Origin: Opitutaceae bacterium
Lineage (GTDB): Bacteria; Verrucomicrobiota; Verrucomicrobiia; Opitutales; Opitutaceae
Direction of reading: 5' to 3'
Length of the DNA stretch: 7,285 nt
Assembly (NCBI GenBank): GCA_003168315.1
Contig: PMSP01000348.1
Location: 1-7,285 of the forward strand
Shown here piece after piece: positions 7,002-7,285 of the stretch (positions within the stretch are counted from its first letter, which is position 1; every line of letters begins with the position of its first letter). The notes under the pieces are model-generated. The model was not told the DNA's origin and did no database searches. It was given only the letters and a program-made list of their open reading frames with translations. Both the position numbers and the translations under genes were made by a program.

Positions 7002-7140
7002 AGTCCAGCATCCCCTCGACCGACCAGCCGTCCGCCGTCCGCGCAAGCTGGTAGACGCCGCCCGCCTCGAGCTCGACCCGCCAGGTCTCGACGGCCCATG
7101 CGCCCGGCTTCCACCAGTCGCCCGCGGAGCGCCACGGGCC
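7000..7140 (-). pseudogene. imuB: 3' remnant of imuB (Y-family-like mutasome protein)
   Basis: About 46 codons match the family's C-terminal pattern: Gly-Pro-Trp-Arg, a Trp-Trp pair, an acidic/hydrophobic strand, then Gly-Trp-x-Val-Glu-Gly and a terminal Asp. Position also fits: imuB normally precedes dnaE2 directly on the same strand. The catalytically inactive Y-family palm, the beta-clamp-binding motif and the little-finger domain (normally about 400-500 residues) are not in the frame, which changes to epimerase-like sequence at about 7140. ImuB links DnaE2 to the sliding clamp in species where it was studied. With only the tail left this copy cannot do so, unless the join is an assembly error and the intact gene lies elsewhere. 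Confidence 0.6.
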
Positions 7141-7275
7141 GAGCGCGGCGCGCACGTCGCCCTCCAGCCCAAGATCGCGAACCGTCGCGCGCACGACATA
7201 GCCCTGCTGCAACAAGCCGATGACGCACCAGCCGCCGATGTAGCCGGACCCGCCGGTCACCAACACCGGGCTCAT
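7000..7275 (-). CDS. Chimeric ORF: NAD(P)-dependent epimerase N-terminus joined to ImuB C-terminus
   Basis: This 91-codon frame starts with ATG at 7275 and ends with TAG at 7000, ten bases before dnaE2. Residues 1 to about 45 are a typical start of an atypical/extended short-chain dehydrogenase (NAD-dependent epimerase/dehydratase). The first beta strand PVLVTGGSGYIGG carries the nucleotide-binding TGGSGYIG glycine motif (7-14); a helix, LLQQGYVVRATVRDL and VRAAL follow. Such enzymes run to about 300-350 residues, so only the first beta-alpha-beta unit is present and no catalytic Tyr-x-x-x-Lys exists. From about residue 46 the sequence turns into GPWRSAGDWW (46-55), TWRVELEAGGVYQLAR (64-79) and GWSVEGMLD (83-91), which is the conserved C-terminal end of ImuB. 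The join lies at about 7135-7150. The epimerase half uses several TTG, GTT, GAT and CTT codons; the ImuB half is almost wholly G/C-ending. The product is unlikely to have either parental function. It may be a real rearrangement or an assembly join. Confidence 0.7.
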   Translation of the reverse strand: MSPVLVTGGSGYIGGWCVIGLLQQGYVVRATVRDLGLEGDVRAALGPWRSAGDWWKPGAWAVETWRVELEAGGVYQLARTADGWSVEGMLD

Positions 7276-7285
7276 CGCAGCACCA

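Noticed and set aside
6990..7199. N-terminal extension of dnaE2 to an upstream ATG at 7199
   Set aside because: The 70 extra residues are Arg/Ser/Gly-rich and unlike any DnaE2. They are a shifted reading of the chimeric ORF; homologues start at AYVELH.
3069..7223. Very long open frame on the plus strand (1384 codons)
   Set aside because: It is the antisense of dnaE2 and the DUF255 gene. The translation is Arg/Pro/Gly/Glu-rich with no recognisable domain, as expected opposite genes whose codons nearly all end in G or C.
1..7285. CRISPR arrays, tRNA or rRNA genes, insertion sequences, phage genes
   Set aside because: No regularly spaced repeats, no cloverleaf or rRNA-like stretches and no transposase, integrase or phage-like proteins were seen on either strand.

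Overview
The window is high-GC DNA, with G or C in most codon third positions. It looks like a chromosomal fragment from a Gram-negative soil or sediment type bacterium. The dnaE2 gene, the trace of an imuB-dnaE2 arrangement, two exported enzymes and a GlxA-type regulator fit a proteobacterial, myxococcal or acidobacterial-type lineage. I cannot fix the phylum by eye.

Layout from left to right: (1) A serine beta-lactamase-family hydrolase on the minus strand, with its 3' part cut off by the left edge. (2) A 176-bp divergent intergenic region with a 9-bp direct repeat and an inverted repeat. (3) A plus-strand GlxA-type regulator (DJ-1/PfpI-like domain plus AraC helix-turn-helix). (4) A doubtful 92-codon plus-strand ORF with one predicted membrane segment, which starts on the regulator's stop codon and runs into the convergent gene. 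(5) A minus-strand exported thioredoxin-like/DUF255 protein of the YyaL/SPATA20 type. (6) A 102-bp gap with a hairpin. (7) A full-length minus-strand dnaE2 (error-prone DNA polymerase III alpha-type subunit, 1033 aa). (8) At the right edge, a 91-codon minus-strand ORF that looks like the first ~45 residues of an NAD(P)-dependent epimerase joined in frame to the last ~45 residues of the Y-family-like protein ImuB.

The regulator and the hydrolase form a plausible divergent regulatory pair. dnaE2 normally works with imuB (often in an imuA-imuB-dnaE2 or lexA-associated cassette) in SOS mutagenesis. Here the imuB 3' end sits in its expected place, ten bases before the dnaE2 start codon, but the rest of imuB is replaced by the start of an unrelated gene. 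This is the most unusual thing in the window. It is either a real in-frame deletion or recombination that destroyed imuB, or an assembly join near the right edge. No RNA gene, CRISPR array, transposase or phage gene was recognised.
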